Source: Geobacteraceae bacterium (lineage in GTDB: Bacteria; Desulfobacterota; Desulfuromonadia; Desulfuromonadales; Desulfuromonadaceae). From it: 7,712 bases of DNA. This document shows, in pieces, positions 1 through 5,061 of the stretch; within the stretch, counting starts at the first letter, position 1, and each line of letters starts with the position of its first letter. Location of the stretch: assembly GCA_020201305.1 (NCBI GenBank), contig JAIVHC010000195.1:1-7712 (forward strand). Direction: 5' to 3'. The notes beneath the pieces were generated by a model. It was given only the letters and a program-made list of their open reading frames with translations. It was not told where the DNA came from and ran no database searches. The position numbers were made by a program, and so were the translations under genes.

Positions 1-1
1 G

Positions 2-301
2 GAATACGGTGCCAAGTTTACCGGCTGTACGGTCCACTTTATTGATGCTGATGTCGACACGGGTCCTATCATCGCGCAGGCTGTGGTGCCTGTTTTCGAC
101 GATGACACGGAAGAGATTCTGAGCGCGAGAATTCTGGAGCAAGAGCACCGTCTCTATCCACATGCGATCCAGCTCTTTGCTGCTGGTGCTCTCAAGGTTG
201 AAGGACGCCGGGTTCTAATAGATCCGGCATATGCCAATACAGGAAAGTTCAATACGGGAAAGTTTCATGCAAGTGCGCTCATCAACCCGCCGCCTGCGTA
301 A
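2..301 (+). CDS. purN: phosphoribosylglycinamide formyltransferase (GART), C-terminal part
   Basis: PurN transfers the formyl group of 10-formyltetrahydrofolate to glycinamide ribonucleotide, an early step of cytoplasmic purine synthesis. The frame is open from the window edge, so the N-terminal half, including the phosphate-binding loop and the catalytic Asn/His region, lies outside. The visible 99 codons begin EYGAKFTGCTVHFIDADVD-TGPII, the conserved GART block. The Asp just before TGP (codon at 56-58) matches the essential Asp144 of E. coli PurN. The following QEHRLYP segment is also typical of the family. The last ~20 residues (after RVLIDPA) are not conserved and contain a tandem NTGKF duplication. 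The gene stops with TAA at 299-301, and no clear terminator follows immediately. Identity is secure from the motif; the number of residues missing upstream cannot be judged here. Confidence 0.93.
   Translation, partial: EYGAKFTGCTVHFIDADVDTGPIIAQAVVPVFDDDTEEILSARILEQEHRLYPHAIQLFAAGALKVEGRRVLIDPAYANTGKFNTGKFHASALINPPPA
236..265 (+). repeat. 15-bp in-frame tandem duplication in purN (NTGKF x2)
   Basis: Two adjacent 15-bp units, 236-250 and 251-265, each encode Asn-Thr-Gly-Lys-Phe. They differ at two positions, both third codon bases (ACA/ACG and TTC/TTT), so the peptide repeat is exact while the DNA has diverged. It sits in the variable C-terminal tail of PurN, beyond the catalytic domain. Confidence 0.85.
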
Positions 302-510
302 AATCCTGACAATACTCAGAGTCGAGACACATATAACCCGCCTGAGATTGCACGTGGTGCCAGAGTTCTGATGCGTGCGTGTCTGCTGGGGCCAAGGTAG
401 CGATACAACTCAGGCTTTTGTGTCCAACAGTGCCTTGCTATTGCACGCCTGTGCCACAAGTCAAACAACGGCAGAGTTTTACTCACATGCCCTTGAGGTG
501 GTTAAATCTC

Positions 511-539
511 TTGCTATTGCAGAAAAATCGTGCTAGAAA
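511..539 (+). promoter_or_regulatory. weak sigma70-type promoter candidate for rpmB
   Basis: TTGCTA (511-516) and TAGAAA (534-539) are separated by exactly 17 nt, and each matches 4 of 6 consensus bases. The position, about 35 nt before the rpmB start codon, is sensible. Such matches are common by chance, so this is only a candidate. Confidence 0.3.
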
Positions 540-557
540 TTTGCGTTCTAAATATTC

Positions 558-564
558 AGGAGGT
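558..564 (+). promoter_or_regulatory. strong Shine-Dalgarno site that fixes the rpmB start
   Basis: AGGAGGT lies 9 nt before ATG 574. The same reading frame is open much further upstream (to about 379), so this near-perfect site, together with the L28 N-terminus MSRTCEICGK, decides the true start. Confidence 0.85.
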
Positions 565-573
565 CTAAATACA

Positions 574-762
574 ATGTCCAGAACATGCGAAATTTGTGGT
601 AAGAAACCCGTAACTGGTAACAATGTCAGCCATGCGCACAACAAGAGCCGCAAGGTGTGGTACCCCAACCTGCAGAAAGTTAGGGCGCTAAAGAACGGTG
701 CGGTAAAAAGCATCAAAGTATGCACCCGTTGCATCCGCTCAGGTGCTGTGGTTAAAGGTTGA
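574..762 (+). CDS. rpmB: 50S ribosomal protein L28, zinc-ribbon (four-Cys) form
   Basis: L28 is a small basic protein of the large ribosomal subunit. The 62-residue product starts MSRTCEICGKKPVTGNNVSH, with the family signature GKKPVTGNNVSHAHNKSRK and then WYPNLQK. Two Cys pairs, C5-x2-C8 and C50-x2-C53, form the zinc-binding set found in the short (C+) L28 type; the 78-residue E. coli L28 lacks these cysteines. This short type is common in Firmicutes and in deltaproteobacterial lineages, which informs the guess about the host. A strong ribosome binding site precedes ATG 574. The gene appears monocistronic here, because the next gene is on the opposite strand and a terminator hairpin follows. 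Some genomes keep both zinc and zinc-free L28 paralogues under zinc control; that cannot be seen from this window. Confidence 0.96.
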   Translation: MSRTCEICGKKPVTGNNVSHAHNKSRKVWYPNLQKVRALKNGAVKSIKVCTRCIRSGAVVKG

Positions 763-789
763 CACAACCCCGCAGCACATTGGTGTCAA
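759..789 (+). repeat. inverted repeat overlapping the rpmB stop codon
   Basis: TTGACAC (759-765) and GTGTCAA (783-789) are perfect complements with a 17-nt loop. Pairing can extend by two A-T pairs past a single bulged G. The left arm contains the TGA stop of rpmB. It lies just upstream of the compound terminator hairpin and may protect the 3' end of the short rpmB mRNA or assist termination. Confidence 0.45.
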
Positions 790-793
790 ACAA

Positions 794-844
794 AAAGAAG
801 GGGTAGGATAAACGCTGTAGCAGCGCAGATCCTGCCCCTTCTTT
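794..844. terminator. compound, probably bidirectional Rho-independent terminator between rpmB and rel
   Basis: AGAAGGGGTAGGAT (796-809) pairs with ATCCTGCCCCTTCT (829-842) over 14 positions with one G-U wobble, and extends by two A-T pairs on each side. The apical loop contains a second stem, CGCTG (813-817) / CAGCG (821-825). On the plus strand a T-rich tract (TTCTTTCTTGTT) follows the stem. On the minus strand the stem is followed by TTTTTGTTTG. It therefore suits both converging transcripts, rpmB and the yicC-gmk-rpoZ-rel operon. Confidence 0.8.
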
Positions 845-884
845 CTTGTTCAATTCATGTATAATTTTCCTGCCTGACAACAAC

Positions 885-3047
885 CTAGCGTTCGCTAACG
901 CGCTCCACGCGTCTCACCCCTTTTACCCCTTTCAGGCTTGCTATCACCCTGTTGAGATGCTCAACACTCTCCACCGCGAGTTCAAATTCATTCAGACCCC
1001 GCTGTCCATGGGCATGGATGCTAGCCCCCACAATATCCGCTTCGCGCTGGGCTATAACATTGGTGATTTCGGCTAATATCCCTTTGGCATCTGAACACAG
1101 CACGTTGATTTTAACATTGCGCACCGCTTTTACATCTTTATCCCACGCCACTTCTACACGCCGCTGTGGATCGGTCTCTAGCAGATGAGAACAGGTAGCA
1201 GCGTGGACAGTTATACCGCGGCCACGCGTAATAAAACCCACAATATCATCCCCCGGGAGTGGATTGCAGCACTTCGCAAAGCGCACCATAATATTATCGT
1301 TGCCCTGAATCCGGATGGGATCCTGGGCGGGTTTTTTGCGCACCTTGCCGAGCACCCGCCCCAAGGAGGAGATCCGGCTACTAGGGGGACGCATGTCCAC
1401 ATTGGGGAGGAGTTTTCCCGCAACCTGTTGGGATGAGAGCTTGCCGTATCCAATCGCCGCGAGCATCTCGTCCGCATTCTTGAACCCGAAGCCACTCACA
1501 ACTTCGGGCATCATCTTATCCCCCATGAGCTTATTGAGACTCGCCTTATGCTTGCGCAGATCGCGTTCGAGCAGATCGCGTCCGATTTCTATACTCTTTT
1601 CACGCTCCTGGGTTTTAATCCAATGGCGGATACGGTTGCGTGCCTTGGAGGTCTTGACCAGATTGAGCCAATCCTTGCTCGGGGCCTGGGTACTGGAAGT
1701 GAGAATCTCCACCACATCGCCATTCTGGAGTGGGGTTTTCAGCGCCACCATCTTGCCGTTTATCTTGGCTCCGACGCAGGTATTTCCCACATCACCATGA
1801 ATGGAGTAGGCAAAATCTATGGGACAGGAGCCCTGGGGCAACTCCTTGACGTGTCCATCGGGGGTGAACACATAGACCTCTTCGGGAAATAGATCCAGAT
1901 GGGCTTCGGCACTGACTTCCCGCGCATCGTTGAGTTCCTTCTGCCACTCCAGCATATGCCGCACCCAACTGAAACGCCCATCTTCCGTGGCCGGCACGCT
2001 GGCGCTACTTTCCTTGTATTTCCAGTGCGCCGCAATTCCCTCCTCGGCGATGCGGTGCATCTCCTCGGTACGTATCTGCACCTCCATACGTTTTCCATAC
2101 GGCCCGATAACCGAAGTATGCAGCGATTGATACATATTCGCCTTTGGCATGGCGATATAGTCTTTAAAGCGACCCGGAATCGGTTTCCACGCTGCGTGGA
2201 TAATTCCCAGGCATGCGTAGCAGTCCCTTACGCTATCGACAATAATGCGAAACGCTATGATATCGTAAATCTGATCGATATCGATGTTCTGCCGCTTTAT
2301 CTTGCGATACACCGAATACAGATGCTTGGAGCGACCCGAAACCTGCCCCTCGATGCCGTTGCTCTCCAACTTGGTTTGTATATGCTCAACCACGCTCTGA
2401 ATGTACTGGTCATTGGCATCGGTCTTGAACATCCGGATCCTGCGTTTCAGCTCTTTATATTCGTCCGGGTACAGATACTCAAAGCATAGATCTTCAAGCT
2501 GACTCTTAAGCCAACTGATACCCATGCGGTTGGCCAGGGGAGCGTAAACCTCCATAGTTTCGCGCGCAAGGCGGACCTGATCCTTATGAGCAAAGCAGGA
2601 AAGGGTCTGCATATTGTGGAGGCGATCCGCAAGTTTGAGCAGAACTATGCGCACATCGCGCGCTATGGCCAGAAGCATTTTGCGAAAACTCTCAGTTTCG
2701 CGCTCCTCGCCGCGTTGATATATGATGGAATTGATCTTGGTGAGACCCTCAACCAGATGTACGACACCTTCGCCCAATTCGGTGCGCAACTCATCCACGC
2801 TCGCAAGTTTTCGCTCGAGCACATCGTGCACCAGGGCTGCAGCTATGGTGAACATGTCGAGCTGCATACGCACCACCTTGCTTGCAACCGCACAGGCATG
2901 CGAAAATGCAGGATCACCACAGGGGCGCTCCACTCCGGCATGAATCTGACTGCTGAAGGTGTAGGCACGTTCGAGCAGATCCATATCCGGATCGGTCATG
3001 TACTCGCTGACCGCGGTCTGAAATTCTTCGAGACTCTTAAGAGACAT
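885..3047 (-). CDS. rel: RelA/SpoT-family (p)ppGpp synthetase/hydrolase with altered hydrolase motif
   Basis: This 720-residue protein should make (p)ppGpp from ATP and GDP/GTP in the stringent response. Domain order: HD hydrolase (about 25-190), synthetase (about 235-345), TGS (about 388-450), helical linker, zinc-finger/CC region (C593, C594, C619) and ACT/RRM (about 645-718). The synthetase keeps R239, K241, D262, Y306, H310 and E322 by alignment from memory with Rel of Streptococcus equisimilis. It carries RFKD (293-296), the RxKD type of bifunctional enzymes, not the ExDD type of RelA. The HD domain keeps R41, H50, H74, D75, D141, N145 and T148, but the usual Glu-Asp pair after HDxx is E78-R79, so hydrolysis may be weakened. 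It is the last gene of the operon, 23 nt after rpoZ. ATG 3047 has a poor ribosome binding site, so expression may depend on coupling. The E. coli counterpart by position is spoT. Confidence 0.95.
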   Translation of the reverse strand: MSLKSLEEFQTAVSEYMTDPDMDLLERAYTFSSQIHAGVERPCGDPAFSHACAVASKVVRMQLDMFTIAAALVHDVLERKLASVDELRTELGEGVVHLVEGLTKINSIIYQRGEERETESFRKMLLAIARDVRIVLLKLADRLHNMQTLSCFAHKDQVRLARETMEVYAPLANRMGISWLKSQLEDLCFEYLYPDEYKELKRRIRMFKTDANDQYIQSVVEHIQTKLESNGIEGQVSGRSKHLYSVYRKIKRQNIDIDQIYDIIAFRIIVDSVRDCYACLGIIHAAWKPIPGRFKDYIAMPKANMYQSLHTSVIGPYGKRMEVQIRTEEMHRIAEEGIAAHWKYKESSASVPATEDGRFSWVRHMLEWQKELNDAREVSAEAHLDLFPEEVYVFTPDGHVKELPQGSCPIDFAYSIHGDVGNTCVGAKINGKMVALKTPLQNGDVVEILTSSTQAPSKDWLNLVKTSKARNRIRHWIKTQEREKSIEIGRDLLERDLRKHKASLNKLMGDKMMPEVVSGFGFKNADEMLAAIGYGKLSSQQVAGKLLPNVDMRPPSSRISSLGRVLGKVRKKPAQDPIRIQGNDNIMVRFAKCCNPLPGDDIVGFITRGRGITVHAATCSHLLETDPQRRVEVAWDKDVKAVRNVKINVLCSDAKGILAEITNVIAQREADIVGASIHAHGQRGLNEFELAVESVEHLNRVIASLKGVKGVRRVERVSER

Positions 3048-3064
3048 TACAGGGTCAAATCCAT
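3047..3064 (-). other. five-codon mini-ORF (MDLTL) between rpoZ and rel
   Basis: ATG at 3064 opens a frame of five codons ending in TAA. The last A of that stop is the first A of the rel ATG (TAATG). Such an overlap could hand terminating ribosomes to the rel start, which lacks a clear Shine-Dalgarno sequence. No strong ribosome binding site is seen before the mini-ORF itself. It may be chance. Confidence 0.3.
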
Positions 3065-3070
3065 GCAGGA

Positions 3071-3283
3071 TCAGATCTGGCGTTTTTTGATCGGGTCGAC
3101 AAATTCGACTTTCCCTGAGGCGATTTCACGCAGGGCCTGAACAACCATCTTGTTTTTGGACTCATTTTCAATCATGGGTGCCGCACCCCGGTAAAGCTGC
3201 TTGGTGCGCTTCGCAGCTACCATGGCGAGGAGGAAGCGGTTGGAAATCTGTTCCAGACAATCTTCTACAGTAACTCTGGCCAT
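3071..3283 (-). CDS. rpoZ: DNA-directed RNA polymerase subunit omega
   Basis: Omega binds the beta' subunit, helps assemble the polymerase core, and in E. coli forms part of ppGpp binding site 1. The 70-residue product begins MARVTVEDCLEQISNRFLL, the standard omega N-terminus, followed by the conserved VAAKRTKQL helix and ALREIASGKV. Its length is within the short omega range; E. coli omega is 91 residues with a longer acidic tail. It lies 47 nt after gmk and 23 nt before rel, the widespread gmk-rpoZ-spoT/rel order. This places the gene for a ppGpp-related polymerase subunit beside the gene of the ppGpp enzyme. The upstream AAGAGAG is only a weak ribosome binding site for ATG 3283. Identification is secure. 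Confidence 0.96.
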   Translation of the reverse strand: MARVTVEDCLEQISNRFLLAMVAAKRTKQLYRGAAPMIENESKNKMVVQALREIASGKVEFVDPIKKRQI

Positions 3284-3330
3284 TGTATTGTTCTCTCTTA
3301 GTTGGGTTTTTATGAATGGTAAAGCGGATA

Positions 3331-3990
3331 TTACACGCCCAGTCGCCTGACTTTTGGCATTACGCGCTGCGCACGACTGTGCTCAGCCTTGATTATTGCA
3401 TGCATGGTCTGCACTGCTTCATCAAGTTTATCATTTATTACAATATAATCATACCGCGACGCCTGTTGCATCTCCTGACGCGCATTTTTCACACGTGTGG
3501 CTATCACCTCGGGGGGATCGGTGTCGCGCTTCTGCAAGCGTTGATGCAGCACCTCCATGTCCGGGGGGACAATAAAAATAAAAACCGCATCCAGCCCACG
3601 TGCACGCAGCTGCTCCGCCCCCTGTACATCGATATCCAACAGCACATCGTGTCCCTGAGAACACAGCCGTTCAATATCCGCCAGGCAGGTGCCATAGTAG
3701 TTATCGTGAACCCTGGCCCACTCTACAAATTCGCCCTTATCGATCATGCGTTGAAAGTCTTCCCGGGAGACAAAGTGGTAATCAACTCCATCCTGTTCAG
3801 CGCTGCGCATTGCTCTGGTGGTGTACGAAATCGAGTGCTGCAACCCCGCTTCGCGCTCTAGCAACGAGCGGCCGAGGGTGGTTTTCCCCGCTCCGGACGG
3901 TGCCGACATTACGAACAGCAGCCCCTTGCATGTCAGCTCTTGCGCAGAGCAATAAAGGTTATTTTGTTGCGATAGGTCTCGATTATTCAA
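3331..3990 (-). CDS. gmk: guanylate kinase
   Basis: Gmk phosphorylates GMP to GDP with ATP, feeding GTP and (p)ppGpp synthesis. The P-loop is SAPSGAGKTT (residues 29-38). The GMP-binding segment follows: SYTTRAMRSAEQDGVDYHFV, then EFVEWARVHDNYYGT. DVLLDIDVQGAEQLR and IFIVPPDMEVLHQRLQKR complete the kinase fold with its lid. The length of 219 is slightly above the usual ~205 because of an N-terminal extension. The start chosen is TTG 3990, which lies inside the last codons of yicC (8-nt overlap) and has AGGTG 7 nt upstream. The only in-frame ATG is codon 28, directly at the P-loop, which would remove the first beta strand and is unlikely. Overlap with yicC implies translational coupling. Product identity is certain; the exact start is less so. 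Confidence 0.95.
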   Translation of the reverse strand: MNNRDLSQQNNLYCSAQELTCKGLLFVMSAPSGAGKTTLGRSLLEREAGLQHSISYTTRAMRSAEQDGVDYHFVSREDFQRMIDKGEFVEWARVHDNYYGTCLADIERLCSQGHDVLLDIDVQGAEQLRARGLDAVFIFIVPPDMEVLHQRLQKRDTDPPEVIATRVKNARQEMQQASRYDYIVINDKLDEAVQTMHAIIKAEHSRAQRVMPKVRRLGV

Positions 3991-4858
3991 TATTCTGCAC
4001 CTGTTCGCGTATCTTCTCCAACTCCGCCTTCAACGTAACTACATTGCGTGTAAGTTCCGCATCATTGGACTTCGAACCCATAGTATTGGCCTCGCGGTTA
4101 AGTTCCTGCAGCAGAAAATCCATCTGCCGTCCGATGGCACCGCTCTGGGTCAGCAAATCGCGCATCTGCGCAATGTGACTATTAAAGCGCACCACTTCTT
4201 CGCTGATATCACAGCGATCCGCAAATACGGCAACTTCTTGCGCAACACGCTGCGGATCCACCTCAGCTTCCTGAAGCAGATTATCCAGGCGTTTATGGAG
4301 TTTCTGCTGCCACTCTTCCACTACCTGTGGGGTGCGAACCTCAATGGCGTGGAGTAGTTCTTCGAGCGTCTGCAGCCGTACCACTATATCCTCCTCCATA
4401 GACTTACCTTCGGTTCGACGCATTTGCACCGTCGCTTCCAGGGCCTCGGTTACCGCATGCTTCAACCCTTCACGTGCATTGGATGCATCAATCTCGGGCT
4501 CGCTCAACACAACAACATCCTTTTGCGCTGCAAGCATGGAGATGGGGATATCCTGTGCGAGACCGAAGCGATCTATCAACTCCTGGTACACCTGCACATA
4601 GGCTTCAGCTACGCCCGCATTAAGCTGGGGCCGGAGAACCTCTACAGCATCACCCTCGCGACTGAGGTACACATCAACCTTGCCCCGATGCAGGACACTT
4701 GTAACCCAGTTTTTAACTTCATTCTCCAGAAACATCAGAGCTCGCGGAAGCTTAACACTTACATCGGTATAGCGATGATTCACCGTCTTGATCTCTGCCG
4801 TGTAGCGTGCAGAATCTGTAATACTGTTTCCTTTACCGTAACCGGTCATACTCTGCAT
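3983..4858 (-). CDS. yicC: YicC-family endoribonuclease
   Basis: YicC proteins are metal-dependent endoribonucleases; E. coli YicC has been linked to turnover of the small RNA RyhB. The 291-residue product has the hallmark start MQSMTGYGKG, then EIKTVNHRYTDVSVKLPR and a YicC N-terminal domain to about residue 155. A C-terminal DUF1732 domain follows, ending GRQMDFLLQELNREANTMGS, then KSNDAE and LEKIREQVQNIE, all strongly conserved. Length agrees with the family (about 290). ATG 4858 has AGGA 7 nt upstream. It is the first gene of the yicC-gmk-rpoZ-rel operon, with a promoter candidate at 4881-4909. In several Firmicutes and deltaproteobacteria a small remA/DUF370 gene stands between yicC and gmk; here it is absent and the two overlap. 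Confidence 0.95.
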   Translation of the reverse strand: MQSMTGYGKGNSITDSARYTAEIKTVNHRYTDVSVKLPRALMFLENEVKNWVTSVLHRGKVDVYLSREGDAVEVLRPQLNAGVAEAYVQVYQELIDRFGLAQDIPISMLAAQKDVVVLSEPEIDASNAREGLKHAVTEALEATVQMRRTEGKSMEEDIVVRLQTLEELLHAIEVRTPQVVEEWQQKLHKRLDNLLQEAEVDPQRVAQEVAVFADRCDISEEVVRFNSHIAQMRDLLTQSGAIGRQMDFLLQELNREANTMGSKSNDAELTRNVVTLKAELEKIREQVQNIE

Positions 4859-4880
4859 AAATATATCCTGCCTGTTTATT

Positions 4881-4909
4881 TGTATACTCCTACCACTGTT
4901 TCATGACAA
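4881..4909 (-). promoter_or_regulatory. sigma70-type promoter candidate for the yicC-gmk-rpoZ-rel operon
   Basis: Read on the minus strand, TTGTCA (4909-4904, 5 of 6 consensus) is followed after 17 nt by TATACA (4886-4881, 4 of 6). Transcription would start about 7 nt further on, giving a leader of roughly 15-20 nt before yicC ATG 4858. Good boxes, ideal spacing and position make this the best promoter in the window. Confidence 0.55.
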
Positions 4910-4915
4910 ACCGGC

Positions 4916-4949
4916 GCAGAATATAGCACTTCTGCTGCACCTACAACAA
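4916..4949 (-). promoter_or_regulatory. second promoter candidate with inverted repeat upstream of yicC
   Basis: On the minus strand, TTGTTG (4949-4944) and TATATT (4925-4920, 5 of 6 consensus) are 18 nt apart. The -10 box overlaps an inverted repeat, GCAGAA (4916-4921) / TTCTGC (4930-4935), with an 8-nt spacer, which could be an operator. The -35 box is poor, so this is weaker than the candidate at 4881-4909. Confidence 0.3.
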
Positions 4950-4990
4950 GTCTATTAGCGGAGGAATGGGGGAGGTGTTGCAGCTCACAT

Positions 4991-5005
4991 GGATATGCTA
5001 TATCC
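4991..5005. promoter_or_regulatory. 15-bp perfect palindrome upstream of sir2, possible operator
   Basis: GGATATGCTATATCC has two perfect 6-bp arms around GCT. It lies 57 nt before the sir2-family ATG. A -10-like TAAAAT (5014-5019) sits just downstream, so the palindrome would cover the -35 region of that possible promoter. The arms are AT-rich and no U tract follows, so a DNA-binding site is more likely than a terminator. No regulator can be named. Confidence 0.4.
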
Positions 5006-5049
5006 TTAAAGGGTAAAATAGCACGTATCTCTTGCACCTGAATCAGCAC

Positions 5050-5056
5050 GGGAGGG
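5050..5056 (+). promoter_or_regulatory. Shine-Dalgarno site that decides the sir2 start
   Basis: GGGAGGG ends 5 nt before ATG 5062. The frame is open further upstream to a TTG at 5032, but that codon lacks any such site and would add ten unconserved residues. Confidence 0.7.
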
Positions 5057-5061
5057 AACAC

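Larger units (their letters stand above)
302..573. other. purN-rpmB intergenic region, no gene seen
   Basis: No plausible coding frame is visible on either strand outside the rpmB shadow, and there is no tRNA-like T-loop motif. What can be seen: a 7-bp inverted repeat GCCTGAG (340-346) / CTCAGGC (409-415) followed by TTTT, with a small GCAC-GTG-GTGC hairpin (350-360) inside its loop; a 12-bp direct repeat CTTGCTATTGCA at 434-445 and 510-521; and a TATAAC box (332-337) with CTGACA 20 nt upstream, a spacing too long for a good promoter. The inverted repeat followed by T residues could end the purN transcript or belong to an rpmB leader RNA, but the 62-nt loop makes this weak. Confidence 0.4.

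Noticed and set aside
306..337. CTGACA...TATAAC promoter after purN
   Set aside because: Both boxes match well, but the 20-nt spacer is outside the usual 16-18 range; kept only as a note in the intergenic entry.
886..901. TAGCGTTCGCTA / GCGTT-CGCT-AACGC inverted repeat at the rel stop codon
   Set aside because: Short, within the last rel codons, no T tract next to it, and the strong terminator at 794-844 already serves this transcript.
1899..3140. Long open frames on the plus strand opposite rel (1899-2489, 2586-3140)
   Set aside because: They lie fully antisense to conserved rel codons, have no recognisable motifs or ribosome binding sites, and look like codon-bias shadows.
3905..3909. ATG (codon 28) as the start of gmk
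   Set aside because: It would begin directly at SAPSGAGKTT and remove the first beta strand present in all guanylate kinases.
3316..4178. Long plus-strand open frames opposite gmk and yicC
   Set aside because: The minus-strand readings are textbook Gmk and YicC; the antisense proteins are low-complexity and His/Arg-rich without any family signature.
5032..5061. TTG 5032 as the start of the sir2 gene
   Set aside because: ATG 5062 has GGGAGGG directly upstream, and the extra ten residues (HLNQHGRE...) include the ribosome binding site itself.
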